A stretch of DNA of 64,000 nt from an uncultured Eubacterium sp. Lineage in GTDB: Bacteria; Bacillota; Clostridia; Lachnospirales; Lachnospiraceae. The position numbers were made by a program, and so were the translations under genes. Position 1 is the stretch's first letter, and every line of letters begins with the position of its first letter. Shown here one piece after another: positions 8,652-16,893 of the stretch. The stretch covers positions 1 through 64,000 of the forward strand of contig CAJUDA010000016.1 of NCBI GenBank assembly GCA_910584875.1. Reading direction: 5' to 3'. Below the pieces are notes generated by a model. That model had not been told where the DNA came from. It did no database searches and was given only the letters and a program-made list of their open reading frames with translations.

Positions 8652-10106
8652 TCAGCAGGTGATCTCTGCCGTCATCCCGAGCAATTCTTTATTTTCATCC
8701 AGAATCGGTTTTATCACCTCTTCGATAAACTCGCTTACCTGGCTGGGCGCACGCCCGACATATTTTTTCGGATCCATCGTCTCTTGCAGCTCTTCCAGCG
8801 TCATCGGGAACGCCTCATCCGCTGCGATCAGCTCCAGAAGATTATTTTCTTTTCCCTCTACCTTCACATTTTTCCCTGCTTCCATGGAAAGCTCACGGAT
8901 CTTCTCGTGCAGCTCCTGACGGTTGCCGCCAGCCTTCACGGCATCCATCATGATATTTTCTGTCGCCATAAAGGGAAGCTCCGACATCAGGCGTTTTGTG
9001 ATCACCTTATCATATACGACAAGTCCGTCCGCCACGTTCATGTACAGGTCGAGGATCCCGTCAACGGCAAGAAATCCCTCCGCGATACTGAGACGCTTGT
9101 TCGCCGAATCATCCAGCGTCCGCTCAAACCACTGGGTTGCCGACGTAATCGCCGGGTTCAGGGCATCCACCATAACATAACGGGCAAGAGAGGCAATCCT
9201 CTCACTGCGCATCGGATTCCGCTTATACGCCATGGCTGAGGAGCCGATCTGGCTCTTCTCAAACGGCTCTTCCACCTCTTTGAGATGCTGCAACAGACGG
9301 ATGTCGTTGGAAAATTTATGCGCACTCGCCGCGATGCCCGCAAGTATGTTGCAGACTCTCGTATCCAGTTTCCTGGAATACGTCTGTCCGGACACCGGGA
9401 AACAGGCCTGATATCCCATTTTTTCTGCGATCAGCGCATCTGCTTTTTTACACGCCTCTTCATCTCCGTCAAACAGTTCCAGAAAGCTTGCCTGGGTTCC
9501 GGTCGTCCCCTTGGAACCGAGAAGCTTCATATTAGAAAGCACATAATCCAGATCTTCCAGATCCATCACCAGTTCCTGCATCCAGAGAGTGGCGCGCTTG
9601 CCCACCGTCGTCGGCTGTGCCGGCTGGAAATGGGTAAAGGCGAGTGTCGGCAGATCTTTATATTTCTCAGCAAAGCCAGACAGCACATGGATCACATTGA
9701 CAAGCTTCTTTTTTACCAGTTTCAGCGCCTCTGTCATAATGATCACATCCGTATTGTCCCCCACATAGCAGGAAGTAGCTCCCAGATGGATGATCCCCGC
9801 CGCTCCCGGACACTGCTGTCCATAAGCATAGACATGGCTCATTACATCGTGGCGCACCTCTTTCTCTCTCGCCTTCGCCACATCATAATTGATATCTTCA
9901 CTGTGGGACTTCAGCTCGGCGATCTGCTCCTCTGTGATACGGGGATTGCCGTCCGCATCTTTCAGTCCAAGTTCCTGTTCTGTCTCGGCAAGGGCGATCC
10001 AGAGCTTCCTCCATGTCCGGAATTTCATATCCGGGGAAAAGATAAACTGCATCTCCTTACTGGCATATCTCTCGGACAACGGGCTCACATATCTGTCTGT
10101 ACTCAT
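8652..10106 (-). CDS. purB: Adenylosuccinate lyase
   Basis: This enzyme cleaves SAICAR to AICAR plus fumarate and adenylosuccinate to AMP plus fumarate in purine synthesis. The 484-residue length and N-terminal sequence (SPLSERYASKEMQFIFS) match the longer, eukaryote-like PurB subgroup. The fumarase/aspartase signature is GSSAMAYKRNPMRSE, where the usual Pro after Met is Tyr, as in this subgroup. HLGATSCYVGDNTD and THFQPAQPTTVGKR carry further active-site residues. It follows purF by 17 bases and shares its transcript. Confidence 0.95.
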   Translation of the reverse strand: MSTDRYVSPLSERYASKEMQFIFSPDMKFRTWRKLWIALAETEQELGLKDADGNPRITEEQIAELKSHSEDINYDVAKAREKEVRHDVMSHVYAYGQQCPGAAGIIHLGATSCYVGDNTDVIIMTEALKLVKKKLVNVIHVLSGFAEKYKDLPTLAFTHFQPAQPTTVGKRATLWMQELVMDLEDLDYVLSNMKLLGSKGTTGTQASFLELFDGDEEACKKADALIAEKMGYQACFPVSGQTYSRKLDTRVCNILAGIAASAHKFSNDIRLLQHLKEVEEPFEKSQIGSSAMAYKRNPMRSERIASLARYVMVDALNPAITSATQWFERTLDDSANKRLSIAEGFLAVDGILDLYMNVADGLVVYDKVITKRLMSELPFMATENIMMDAVKAGGNRQELHEKIRELSMEAGKNVKVEGKENNLLELIAADEAFPMTLEELQETMDPKKYVGRAPSQVSEFIEEVIKPILDENKELLGMTAEITC

Positions 10107-10123
10107 AGTATCCTCCTTATCTT

Positions 10124-11590
10124 CTACTTGTCATAGTCACCGCGGATATCTTCCTTGGGCGGATCAACCGGATAATCACCGGAAAAGCAGGCATCGCAGT
10201 ATCCGGTATCTCCTTCGATCAGCTCCGGTAGCCTCTCTCCATCCAGATAACCAAGCGAATCCGCACCGATCAGCTCGCAGATCTGCTCCACTGTATTGTT
10301 GTGGGCGATCAGCTGGTCACAGCTCGGCACATCCGTACCAAAATAGCAGGGGTAGAGAAAGGGAGGCGAGCTGATCCTTACATGGACTTCTGTCGCCCCG
10401 GCGTCTTTGAGCATCTTCACGATCCGTCCACTCGTTGTTCCCCGGACGATGGAATCGTCCACCATCACGACCCGCCGTCCCCGCACAACTTCTTTGAGAA
10501 CATTTAGTTTAATATGCACACTGGACTCCCTCGCCGATTGTTTCGGTTTGATAAATGTCCGGCCCACATAACTGTTTTTCACAAATGCCACACCGTAGGG
10601 GATATTTGCCTCCAGGGCAAATCCCTGTGCCGCCGCATTACCGGAATCCGGCACACCGACGACGATATCCGCCTCCGCGGGATGCATCTGGGCAAGGATC
10701 TTGCCTGCCATAATACGGGAATTGTATACGCTCACTCCGTCGACATAGCTGTCCGGTCTGGCAAAATAAATATATTCAAAAATACACCTAGCAGGTTTTA
10801 CGGTACACAGACTTTCATCCGATGTGATGCCATCCTTGTCCAGCATCACGATCTCACCCGGTTTCACATCCCGTACAAACTGAGCGCCTACAGCATCCAG
10901 GGCGCATGTCTCACTGGCAAGAACATAACTGTTCTCCCGCTTACCGATCACCAGCGGGCGGAAACCAAAGGGATCTCTGGCTCCGATAAGTTTCCTCGGA
11001 CTGGAGATCACCAGTGAATACGCGCCTTTCAGCTTGCGCATCGCATTTTTCACAGCATCTTCCACCGTTCCCGTATTCAGCCGTTCCCTGGCAATATGAT
11101 AGGCGATCACTTCCGAATCCGTCGTAGTCTGGAAAATCGCGCCGCTGTATTCCAGCTCTCTGCGGAGTTCCGGTGCATTGACAAGATTTCCATTGTGGGC
11201 GAGCATCAGTGTCCCCTTTACATAATTTAACACCAGCGGCTGGATATTATAGTCATTGCTGGCACCTGCCGTTGAATACCGGACATGTCCGACGCCGATG
11301 TTCCCTTTCAGGTTCTCCAGCTTCTCTGAGTCAAAGACCTCATTGACCAGTCCCATCCCTTTTACTGATGAAACCTTTCCCTTCGGTCCCTCCGTATCGC
11401 TCACTGCGATACCACAGCTCTCCTGTCCGCGATGCTGCAATGCAAATAACCCATAATAGATCGTGGAAGCGATATCGCCTCCATCCAGATCATAGATGCC
11501 AAATACTCCACATTCTTCATGAAGTCCCTCTCCGTACTGATGATCCACACATACACCATCCTTAGAACACTCATTGCTCTGCATTTTCAT
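10124..11590 (-). CDS. purF: Amidophosphoribosyltransferase
   Basis: This is the first committed enzyme of purine synthesis, making phosphoribosylamine from PRPP and glutamine. The 488-residue protein has a 26-residue leader before Cys27 in EECGVFGIYD; by family knowledge the leader is cleaved to expose the Cys nucleophile of the glutaminase domain. The PRTase half carries the PRPP-binding motif VVMVDDSIVRGTTS. C-terminal cysteines (CYFGTD, CDACFSGDYP) fit the iron-sulfur-containing Bacillus-type enzyme. The start ATG has AAGGA 6 bases upstream. It begins 22 bases after the NagZ-like lipoprotein gene and appears to share that promoter; I saw no purine riboswitch. Confidence 0.95.
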   Translation of the reverse strand: MKMQSNECSKDGVCVDHQYGEGLHEECGVFGIYDLDGGDIASTIYYGLFALQHRGQESCGIAVSDTEGPKGKVSSVKGMGLVNEVFDSEKLENLKGNIGVGHVRYSTAGASNDYNIQPLVLNYVKGTLMLAHNGNLVNAPELRRELEYSGAIFQTTTDSEVIAYHIARERLNTGTVEDAVKNAMRKLKGAYSLVISSPRKLIGARDPFGFRPLVIGKRENSYVLASETCALDAVGAQFVRDVKPGEIVMLDKDGITSDESLCTVKPARCIFEYIYFARPDSYVDGVSVYNSRIMAGKILAQMHPAEADIVVGVPDSGNAAAQGFALEANIPYGVAFVKNSYVGRTFIKPKQSARESSVHIKLNVLKEVVRGRRVVMVDDSIVRGTTSGRIVKMLKDAGATEVHVRISSPPFLYPCYFGTDVPSCDQLIAHNNTVEQICELIGADSLGYLDGERLPELIEGDTGYCDACFSGDYPVDPPKEDIRGDYDK

Positions 11591-11612
11591 CCTGATTCCT
11601 TTCTGTTTTTTA

Positions 11613-12872
11613 TCATTCTGACACCAGTATTCCCCGTCGGATCTTGTCCTGCAGGATCCGGCGGACTGCTGTATTGATCACTTTTTCATCCAGTCTGCCT
11701 GACACCACTGCATCCACCAGCGCATCATAGCTCTTTTTTATATCCTCCGGCATAACGATCAGATCGCAGCCGGCTTTTACCGATTCAACGACAGCATATT
11801 CCACTGTATAATTTCTGGTCACTGCCTCCATATTCAGGGATGGGGTCATGATCACGCCCTCAAAATCCAGCTCCTCACGCAACAGATCCGTCACGATATC
11901 TTTTGACAGAAATGCCGGAAGCTTATCATTCACCGTGATCCTGCTGACTGCCGTATCGGCGACCATCACACAGTCTGCCCCTGCCTCAATCCCCTCAGAA
12001 TATACTGAAAAATTGTTATTACGGAGCGTCATCAGGCTGTCCTGGTTGTCCAGTATACTTTCCTCATAATCGCCTGAGACATTACCGATCCCCGGAAAAT
12101 ATTTCAATGTCACTGCCATCCCCTGGTCGCTCATCCCCCGCACCATATTTTCCACCATGGCTGACACCGTTTCTGTATCTGATCCAAAGCAGCGGGCTGC
12201 ATATGCCGGATTCCTCTCGGAACCGATATCTGCCACCGGGGCAAGATTCAGGTTGAACCCCCATTTTTTCAACTGTCTGGCAATCGTGCCACCTTTATCA
12301 TAAACCTGCTGCTCAGACATACCGGACACCATCTGTGCTGCCGTCCTGCCGCCCGTATCCTGCATCGCCTTTACTTTCGATGAAAGTGAATGGGTTCTGC
12401 CGCCTTCCTCTTCTGCTGCAATATACATAACGCTGCCGGAAGCACAGGCCTGAATATCAGCGATCAGTTTTTTTGTCTGTCCTTCTGTTTTTACGTTCTT
12501 TTCCGTGAGACAGACACCGCCAATATGATAATTCTCCAGTGTCTCTTTCATTTTTTTTGTAAGCCGGTATCGTTTTGCAGATGCCTTTTTAGATGGGTCG
12601 AGCTGATGCAGGTCCACCAGAAACATCTGACCCACCTTCTCTTCCAGCGTCATATTTTTCACAAGTTCTTCTGCCTGGGTAAAGATTTCTGAATCTGACA
12701 TGTCCGTTCCGGGCGCTGCTGCCCCTCCGGAAACATCTGCCGCTCCGCCGGAAGCTCCGGCTTTTTTATTCTCCTGTGTCTTATACGGTTTCGGGTCGTC
12801 GTTTCCTTTGCCGCAGGCAAAAAGAATAAACACGGCCACGGTCATGCAGATCACTAATACAAACCGTTTCAT
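11613..12872 (-). CDS. NagZ-like (GH3) lipoprotein lacking catalytic residues
   Basis: A lipoprotein signal (lipobox LFAC, Cys20) and a Gly/Ala-rich linker precede a GH3 beta-N-acetylhexosaminidase-like TIM barrel (about 60-419), with GGVCLTEKN, NLNLAPVADIGSERNPAYAARCFGSD and KYFPGIG recognisable. Aligned by eye to Bacillus NagZ, three active-site features are altered. The KHFPGHG motif is KYFPGIG (257-263). The D-S-H general acid/base loop is D-Y-E (268-270). The nucleophile motif VTDALNM is MTPSLNM (342-348), with Pro344 in the nucleophile position. It is therefore probably a pseudoenzyme that binds rather than cuts glycans; this is inference. It is the first gene of the transcript that includes purF and purB, an odd pairing. 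Confidence 0.8.
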   Translation of the reverse strand: MKRFVLVICMTVAVFILFACGKGNDDPKPYKTQENKKAGASGGAADVSGGAAAPGTDMSDSEIFTQAEELVKNMTLEEKVGQMFLVDLHQLDPSKKASAKRYRLTKKMKETLENYHIGGVCLTEKNVKTEGQTKKLIADIQACASGSVMYIAAEEEGGRTHSLSSKVKAMQDTGGRTAAQMVSGMSEQQVYDKGGTIARQLKKWGFNLNLAPVADIGSERNPAYAARCFGSDTETVSAMVENMVRGMSDQGMAVTLKYFPGIGNVSGDYEESILDNQDSLMTLRNNNFSVYSEGIEAGADCVMVADTAVSRITVNDKLPAFLSKDIVTDLLREELDFEGVIMTPSLNMEAVTRNYTVEYAVVESVKAGCDLIVMPEDIKKSYDALVDAVVSGRLDEKVINTAVRRILQDKIRRGILVSE

Positions 12873-12913
12873 CGCAATTCATACCCCTTCTGCGCCACTC
12901 TGGCACAATCTTT

Positions 12914-12942
12914 ATTATACTATATTATTTCCACACATACAA
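12914..12942 (-). promoter_or_regulatory. Sigma-A-type promoter of the NagZ-like/purF/purB run
   Basis: Minus strand TTGTAT, 17-base spacer, TATAAT, ending about 40 bases before the start of the lipoprotein gene. Confidence 0.6.
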
Positions 12943-13038
12943 ATAAAATATTTCGGAATTTTTTTATGGAATTTGTGTAAACCGCCCAAGCTGCCCCGCA
13001 TAGTATAACATTGTAAATGAATCTTAGGAGGCAAAATT

Positions 13039-13278
13039 ATGAGTGATTTATCAGCAACACAGTGCGGAGGCGGATGTTCCTGTAATGAGGGACGCGGTTC
13101 TTCCTGTTGGATCATCATCCTGCTTCTGCTCGTATGCGGTGGCGGTTGCGGCGGCTGTGGCAGCAGTGGATTCGGCGGATTCGGCGGTGACTGCAGCTGC
13201 ATCATCTGGATCCTTCTGATCCTTTGCTGCTGCGGTGGCGGCAGTGGATTTGGTGACGGCTGCGGCTGTGGATGCTAA
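13039..13278 (+). CDS. Small Cys/Gly-rich membrane protein
   Basis: The 79-residue protein is dominated by Cys (17) and Gly, with two hydrophobic segments (WIIILLLLV at about 24-32 and CIIWILLILCCC at about 53-64) separated by a GGCGGCGSSGFGGFGG linker, and ends GDGCGCGC. The start has a strong AGGAGG eight bases upstream, and a clear terminator follows, so it is a genuine single-gene unit. Similar Firmicutes proteins are annotated in databases as chorion-class high-cysteine proteins by composition only; the function is unknown. Disulfide cross-linking, metal binding or a spore-layer role are all possible. Six-frame shadows on the minus strand are Pro-rich and not credible. Confidence 0.75.
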   Translation: MSDLSATQCGGGCSCNEGRGSSCWIIILLLLVCGGGCGGCGSSGFGGFGGDCSCIIWILLILCCCGGGSGFGDGCGCGC

Positions 13279-13312
13279 GTATTCATAACCGTAATCCACA
13301 CCAGACAACCTG

Positions 13313-13350
13313 GAAGAGGGGCTGCGTCAGCAGCCCTTCTTCATTATATT
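13313..13350 (+). terminator. Terminator of the Cys/Gly-rich gene
   Basis: A 13-bp stem GAAGAGGGGCTGC/GCAGCCCTTCTTC (one G-T pair) with loop GTCA is followed by an A/T-rich tail. Confidence 0.75.
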
Positions 13351-13466
13351 CGTCCACGATTCAGGAATGCAGGTAAAACAGACGATATATACAGTAAATA
13401 TTCGATCAGGTACAGGGAGGTCAATGATCCGGGTTACTTACAAAGCAAGTAACAGAAAGGAGCAGT

Positions 13467-14270
13467 ATGCAGATTACAAATGCAGCAGGGAACATGGCAG
13501 GATTATGGGAAAGCCGCAGGAGACCGGCTCAGAATTTTAACTGTTCAAATAATTTTGAACACATTCGCCGTCAACTGTTTATGCAGGAAAACGGAGTAAA
13601 TCTCCAGAAAAAACAAAAGGAAGACACTACCGCTGAAGACGAGGAAGATGCCTTCAAAACCTCCTGCCATTACAAGCTGGGCGAAGAAGAAACTCTGATC
13701 TTCCATACCGTTTATGAAAAGGACAGGATCTATTGTGTCAAAGAAGGCACGGACGGATATGAATGGGAAATCCCTTTAAACGATGAATCCCAGTACGACA
13801 GGGTCCTGTCATTCTTAAACGGACTGGAGAACCAGGAAAACCAGTCGTTTACCATTCACAGTACGTTTTGGAGAGATTTTTTGTCTGGGAAGCTGAATGT
13901 CGATGAGTTTAAGGATTTCCTGTCCGGTATCGATCCAGAAACAGCCGCAAACGGATTTACGATCACAGAAAACGGAATGTTTCAGGACGCAGGCGCCAGA
14001 AAGTATTCTTCTTATATTTATGGACCATCGTTTGGGACTAATATGCTGCGGAGCACTGAAGAATTTACGGCATGGCAGAAGCAGCAGCAGGCAAAATTAC
14101 AGGAAGAATATGATAAAAACCATCCCAGCTGGGTGGAGCAATGGAACAAAGAACACCCCCGTCTGGTTGGGACAAAATGTTTCCTGTATACGGATGGACA
14201 GTGGTACACGGCAGAAGAGATCGTCAAACTCTGGGCAGAGGAACTTTCTGAATTATTAGCACGGGATTAA
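13467..14270 (+). CDS. Unknown 267-residue soluble protein
   Basis: I do not recognise this protein. It has no signal peptide or membrane segment, starts with an Asn/Arg-rich tail (MQITNAAGNMAGLWESRRR), and contains an acidic Lys/Glu stretch (about 48-66). The middle is mixed beta/alpha (EETLIFHTVYEKDRIYCVKE, YEWEIPLNDESQYDRVLSFL), and the C-terminal half is Trp/Gln-rich with HPSWVEQWNKEHP and a closing TAEEIVKLWAEELSELL helix. AAAGGAG lies 6 bases before the ATG, and a hairpin terminator follows, so it is monocistronic. Composition and codon use resemble the neighbours. The ITNAAGN-type start recalls small soluble Lachnospiraceae proteins of unknown function. Confidence 0.75.
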   Translation: MQITNAAGNMAGLWESRRRPAQNFNCSNNFEHIRRQLFMQENGVNLQKKQKEDTTAEDEEDAFKTSCHYKLGEEETLIFHTVYEKDRIYCVKEGTDGYEWEIPLNDESQYDRVLSFLNGLENQENQSFTIHSTFWRDFLSGKLNVDEFKDFLSGIDPETAANGFTITENGMFQDAGARKYSSYIYGPSFGTNMLRSTEEFTAWQKQQQAKLQEEYDKNHPSWVEQWNKEHPRLVGTKCFLYTDGQWYTAEEIVKLWAEELSELLARD

Positions 14271-14295
14271 TTTTTTCCGGACATTCTTAAAAAGC

Positions 14296-14325
14296 GGGGC
14301 TGCGCCAGCAGCCTCCTTTTATATT
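14296..14325 (+). terminator. Terminator of the 267-residue gene
   Basis: Stem GGGCTGC/GCAGCCT with loop GCCA, followed by CCTTTTATATTTT. Confidence 0.7.
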
Positions 14326-14461
14326 TTGTAAATAGATGAATGTGAATTTTAATACATTACCGCCTTGCAATATCCCCACATTTATCTATAATAGAAAATA
14401 GCAACCCGGACAGCCATCTGATACACAAGCCTGTGCGGGAATAATGAAAAAGGAGAAAGCG

Positions 14462-15406
14462 ATGAGACTTGAATTAAGGAATGTACACAAGAGTTTTGAC
14501 GGCAAAGAAGTCTTAAAGGGGATCAACTTCTCCGTGCAGAGCGGCAGGGCACTGGGACTGCTGGGCAGAAACGGCGCTGGAAAAACAACTACCATCCGCA
14601 TTATTATGGATATTTTTCATGCCAATGAAGGCGAGATCCTGCTGGATGGCAGGAAATTTGAACCCTCACGGAATCAGGTAGGATATCTGCCGGAGGAACG
14701 GGGGATGTATCCCAAAAAAACAGTGATGGAGCAGATGACATATTTTGCAAGACTCCGCGGACTGGATAAAAAGAAGGCGACGGAGAATGCCAGAAAATGG
14801 CTGGCACGGCTCGATGTATCGGAATATGAAAAACGTAAAATGGACACATTGTCCAAAGGAAACCAGCAGAAGGTACAGCTTGCGGCAACGCTGGTCTGCG
14901 ACCCGGATATCGTCGTTCTGGACGAACCCTTTTCCGGTCTGGACCCTGTCAATTCACAGATTCTCAAAGATGTGATCCGCGAACTGATCGCCGACGGCAG
15001 GATCGTGATCTTTTCCAGCCACCAGATGAGCTATGTAGAAGAATTCTGTGAAGATATTGCCATCGTAAACAAGGGCGAGATCGTCCTTGACGGCAATCTT
15101 GATCATATCAAAACTGAATATGGAAAAGGGCGCAAGATTCTGTCAGCGCTGAACCTGTCTCTGGACGAGCTGGAGCAGTGCTGCCGCGAAAAGCTGTCTG
15201 ACCTGCTGGAGGTCGAAGGAAGAACCCGCCACAATATTATTTTCCGTTTGAAAAACGAAGAGGATCCCTGGCAGATCCTGGACCGGCTCCGCACAGAAAG
15301 GATCGAGATCGATCATTATGGTTCTTATGAGCCATCCCTGAACGATATTTTTGTGGCATGCGTAGGTGACAGTGCAGAAGAAGAAGGGAGCGGTGATATC
15401 GAATGA
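14462..15406 (+). CDS. ABC transporter ATP-binding protein (NatA-like)
   Basis: The 314-residue ATPase powers the membrane partner encoded directly downstream. Walker A is GLLGRNGAGKTTT, the signature LSKGNQQKVQLAATL, Walker B VVLDEPFSG, and the H-loop FSSHQMSYVE. The region after about residue 215 is the extra C-terminal domain common to NatA/YhaQ-type exporter ATPases. The start is set at the ATG at 14462, 6 bases after AGGAG; an in-frame ATG six codons earlier precedes that site. The stop overlaps the permease start by ATGA. Family members export sodium, peptides or drugs; the substrate is unknown here. Confidence 0.93.
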   Translation: MRLELRNVHKSFDGKEVLKGINFSVQSGRALGLLGRNGAGKTTTIRIIMDIFHANEGEILLDGRKFEPSRNQVGYLPEERGMYPKKTVMEQMTYFARLRGLDKKKATENARKWLARLDVSEYEKRKMDTLSKGNQQKVQLAATLVCDPDIVVLDEPFSGLDPVNSQILKDVIRELIADGRIVIFSSHQMSYVEEFCEDIAIVNKGEIVLDGNLDHIKTEYGKGRKILSALNLSLDELEQCCREKLSDLLEVEGRTRHNIIFRLKNEEDPWQILDRLRTERIEIDHYGSYEPSLNDIFVACVGDSAEEEGSGDIE

Positions 15407-16632
15407 AAAAATTATTTGAAGTATATTGTTTTGAGTGCAGCAATTATTTTAAGAGCAAATCTTATATGATCTCTACCCTGCTGATCTGCGTGCTTGCCAT
15501 CGTCTCCATCAGTCTTCCGGGGCTTCTCTCTGGCAGGTCCTCCGGCGGTGACGGTTCCAAAAAAGAAGATAAAAATGCAATTGCAGAGACTATGGCGATC
15601 TGTGATCCAGAAGGACTGATCAGCGACGATCTGATCCACTCATACGGAAAAGCCGAAATCAAACGGATGAACAGCGAGGATGAGGTAAAAAGCGCCGTCC
15701 AGTCCGAAAATGCGGATGCCGGATTTGTGATCCGTTCTGACCATGAATACGATTACTATGTCTTTAACCAGACTATGGGAGCAGATAACAATGAGCTGTT
15801 TTCTGAACTGATGAGTACAGCGGCAAAGACAAAGTATTGCAAGGACAACAATCTCAACTATGACGAGCTGATAAAACTGGACCAGAAAAACATCGTATGT
15901 CATGAAAATGTACTGGGCAAGGATTCCCGGACAAATTACTGGTACAGTTATATCCTGGTTATCCTTGTATTTTTCGTGATCATAATGTACGGCATGATGA
16001 TCGCTACCAGTGTTGCCAATGAGAAGAGTAACCGCACCGTAGAGATCCTTGTTACGAGCACTACCTCCACCAGCCTGCTGTTCGGTAAGGTTCTGGCAGG
16101 TGCGACGGCGATCCTGTTCCAGCTTGGGCTCATCTTTGCCAGCCTGCTTGGTGCATACAGCCTTAATCGTGAAAATCTCGGCGGTATGCTGGACATCGTT
16201 CTGGATATTCCTGCTGATGTACTGGTAACCTTTGCCATCTTCGGACTGGGCGGGTTCCTGATCTATGCTTTCATGTACGGCGCCCTGGGCGCTCTGGTCT
16301 CAAAAATAGAAGATCTCAACAAAAGTGCAGGAACAGCACAGATGCTTGTTATGATCATCTATTTTCTCGTTCTGTTCCAGATGATGGAACCGGACGGCAT
16401 CATTATGAAAGTATTGTCATTCCTTCCGGTCAGTTCCTACAGCGCCATGTTTATCCGTATCGCCATGGGATCTGTTGCCACATGGGAGATCATTATCGCT
16501 GCTGTGATCCTTTATGCCTCCGTGATCGGCATGGGCTTTGTGGCTGCAAAGATCTTCCGCAATTCCACACTCCGTTATGGCAATCCCATTAAACTGACCA
16601 ATGCATTAAAGGGGCTGCGCAGCAAAGAATAA
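15403..16632 (+). CDS. ABC-2 type permease (NatB/YhaP-like)
   Basis: This 409-residue permease forms the channel of the exporter with the upstream ATPase. It has an N-terminal membrane span (about 18-38), a large extracellular domain (about 45-180) and five or more spans in the C-terminal half, including YSYILVILVFFVIIMYGMM and the conserved NEKSNRTVEILVTSTTSTSLLFGK loop typical of NatB/ABC-2 exporters. The GTG-free ATG start overlaps the ATPase stop by four bases, so the pair is translationally coupled. A terminator 25 bases on ends the operon. Confidence 0.92.
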   Translation: MKKLFEVYCFECSNYFKSKSYMISTLLICVLAIVSISLPGLLSGRSSGGDGSKKEDKNAIAETMAICDPEGLISDDLIHSYGKAEIKRMNSEDEVKSAVQSENADAGFVIRSDHEYDYYVFNQTMGADNNELFSELMSTAAKTKYCKDNNLNYDELIKLDQKNIVCHENVLGKDSRTNYWYSYILVILVFFVIIMYGMMIATSVANEKSNRTVEILVTSTTSTSLLFGKVLAGATAILFQLGLIFASLLGAYSLNRENLGGMLDIVLDIPADVLVTFAIFGLGGFLIYAFMYGALGALVSKIEDLNKSAGTAQMLVMIIYFLVLFQMMEPDGIIMKVLSFLPVSSYSAMFIRIAMGSVATWEIIIAAVILYASVIGMGFVAAKIFRNSTLRYGNPIKLTNALKGLRSKE

Positions 16633-16655
16633 AATCAGCGCCGTCTGGCTAACTA

Positions 16656-16685
16656 AAAGGGCTGCCCGGTAAAGCAGCCCTTTTT
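16656..16685 (+). terminator. Terminator of the ABC exporter operon
   Basis: Stem AAGGGCTGC/GCAGCCCTT with an 8-base loop and five T. On the minus strand it reads into TTTTAG, so it may also serve the convergent 56-residue ORF. Confidence 0.8.
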
Positions 16686-16688
16686 CCA

Positions 16689-16859
16689 CTATGGCATCTG
16701 TTCCGGGGGCTGCTCTGCAGCCCCCGGCTCTATTCCGTCATAATACAGTTCCCTTTCCCTGTCAGTAAGACAATAGTAGCACTCCATGTCCACCTCATAG
16801 ATCGTAGTGTCATCCACCACCACCCTTGTCTCTGGATCATGACTTCCGTATTGCTTCAT
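16689..16859 (-). CDS. Small unknown protein downstream of aroC
   Basis: A 56-codon frame starts MKQYGSHDPETRVVVDDTTI and continues YEVDMECYYCLTDRERELYY before a Pro/Gln/Glu tail. It lies 34 bases after the aroC stop on the same strand, with AAGGTG about 10 bases before the ATG, and ends at a terminator. The composition is protein-like (acidic, Tyr-rich, CYYC motif) with no membrane segment. It is supported only by frame, position and ribosome binding site. Its 3' end contains an 11-bp perfect hairpin (16702-16726) inside the coding sequence. The function is unknown. Confidence 0.55.
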   Translation of the reverse strand: MKQYGSHDPETRVVVDDTTIYEVDMECYYCLTDRERELYYDGIEPGAAEQPPEQMP

Positions 16860-16893
16860 GATTCGACAACACCTTACTTTTTTCTTACTATTA

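Noticed and set aside
12915..13205. Pro-rich minus-strand frame opposite the Cys/Gly gene
   Set aside because: It mirrors Gly codons of the real gene and has no ribosome binding site.
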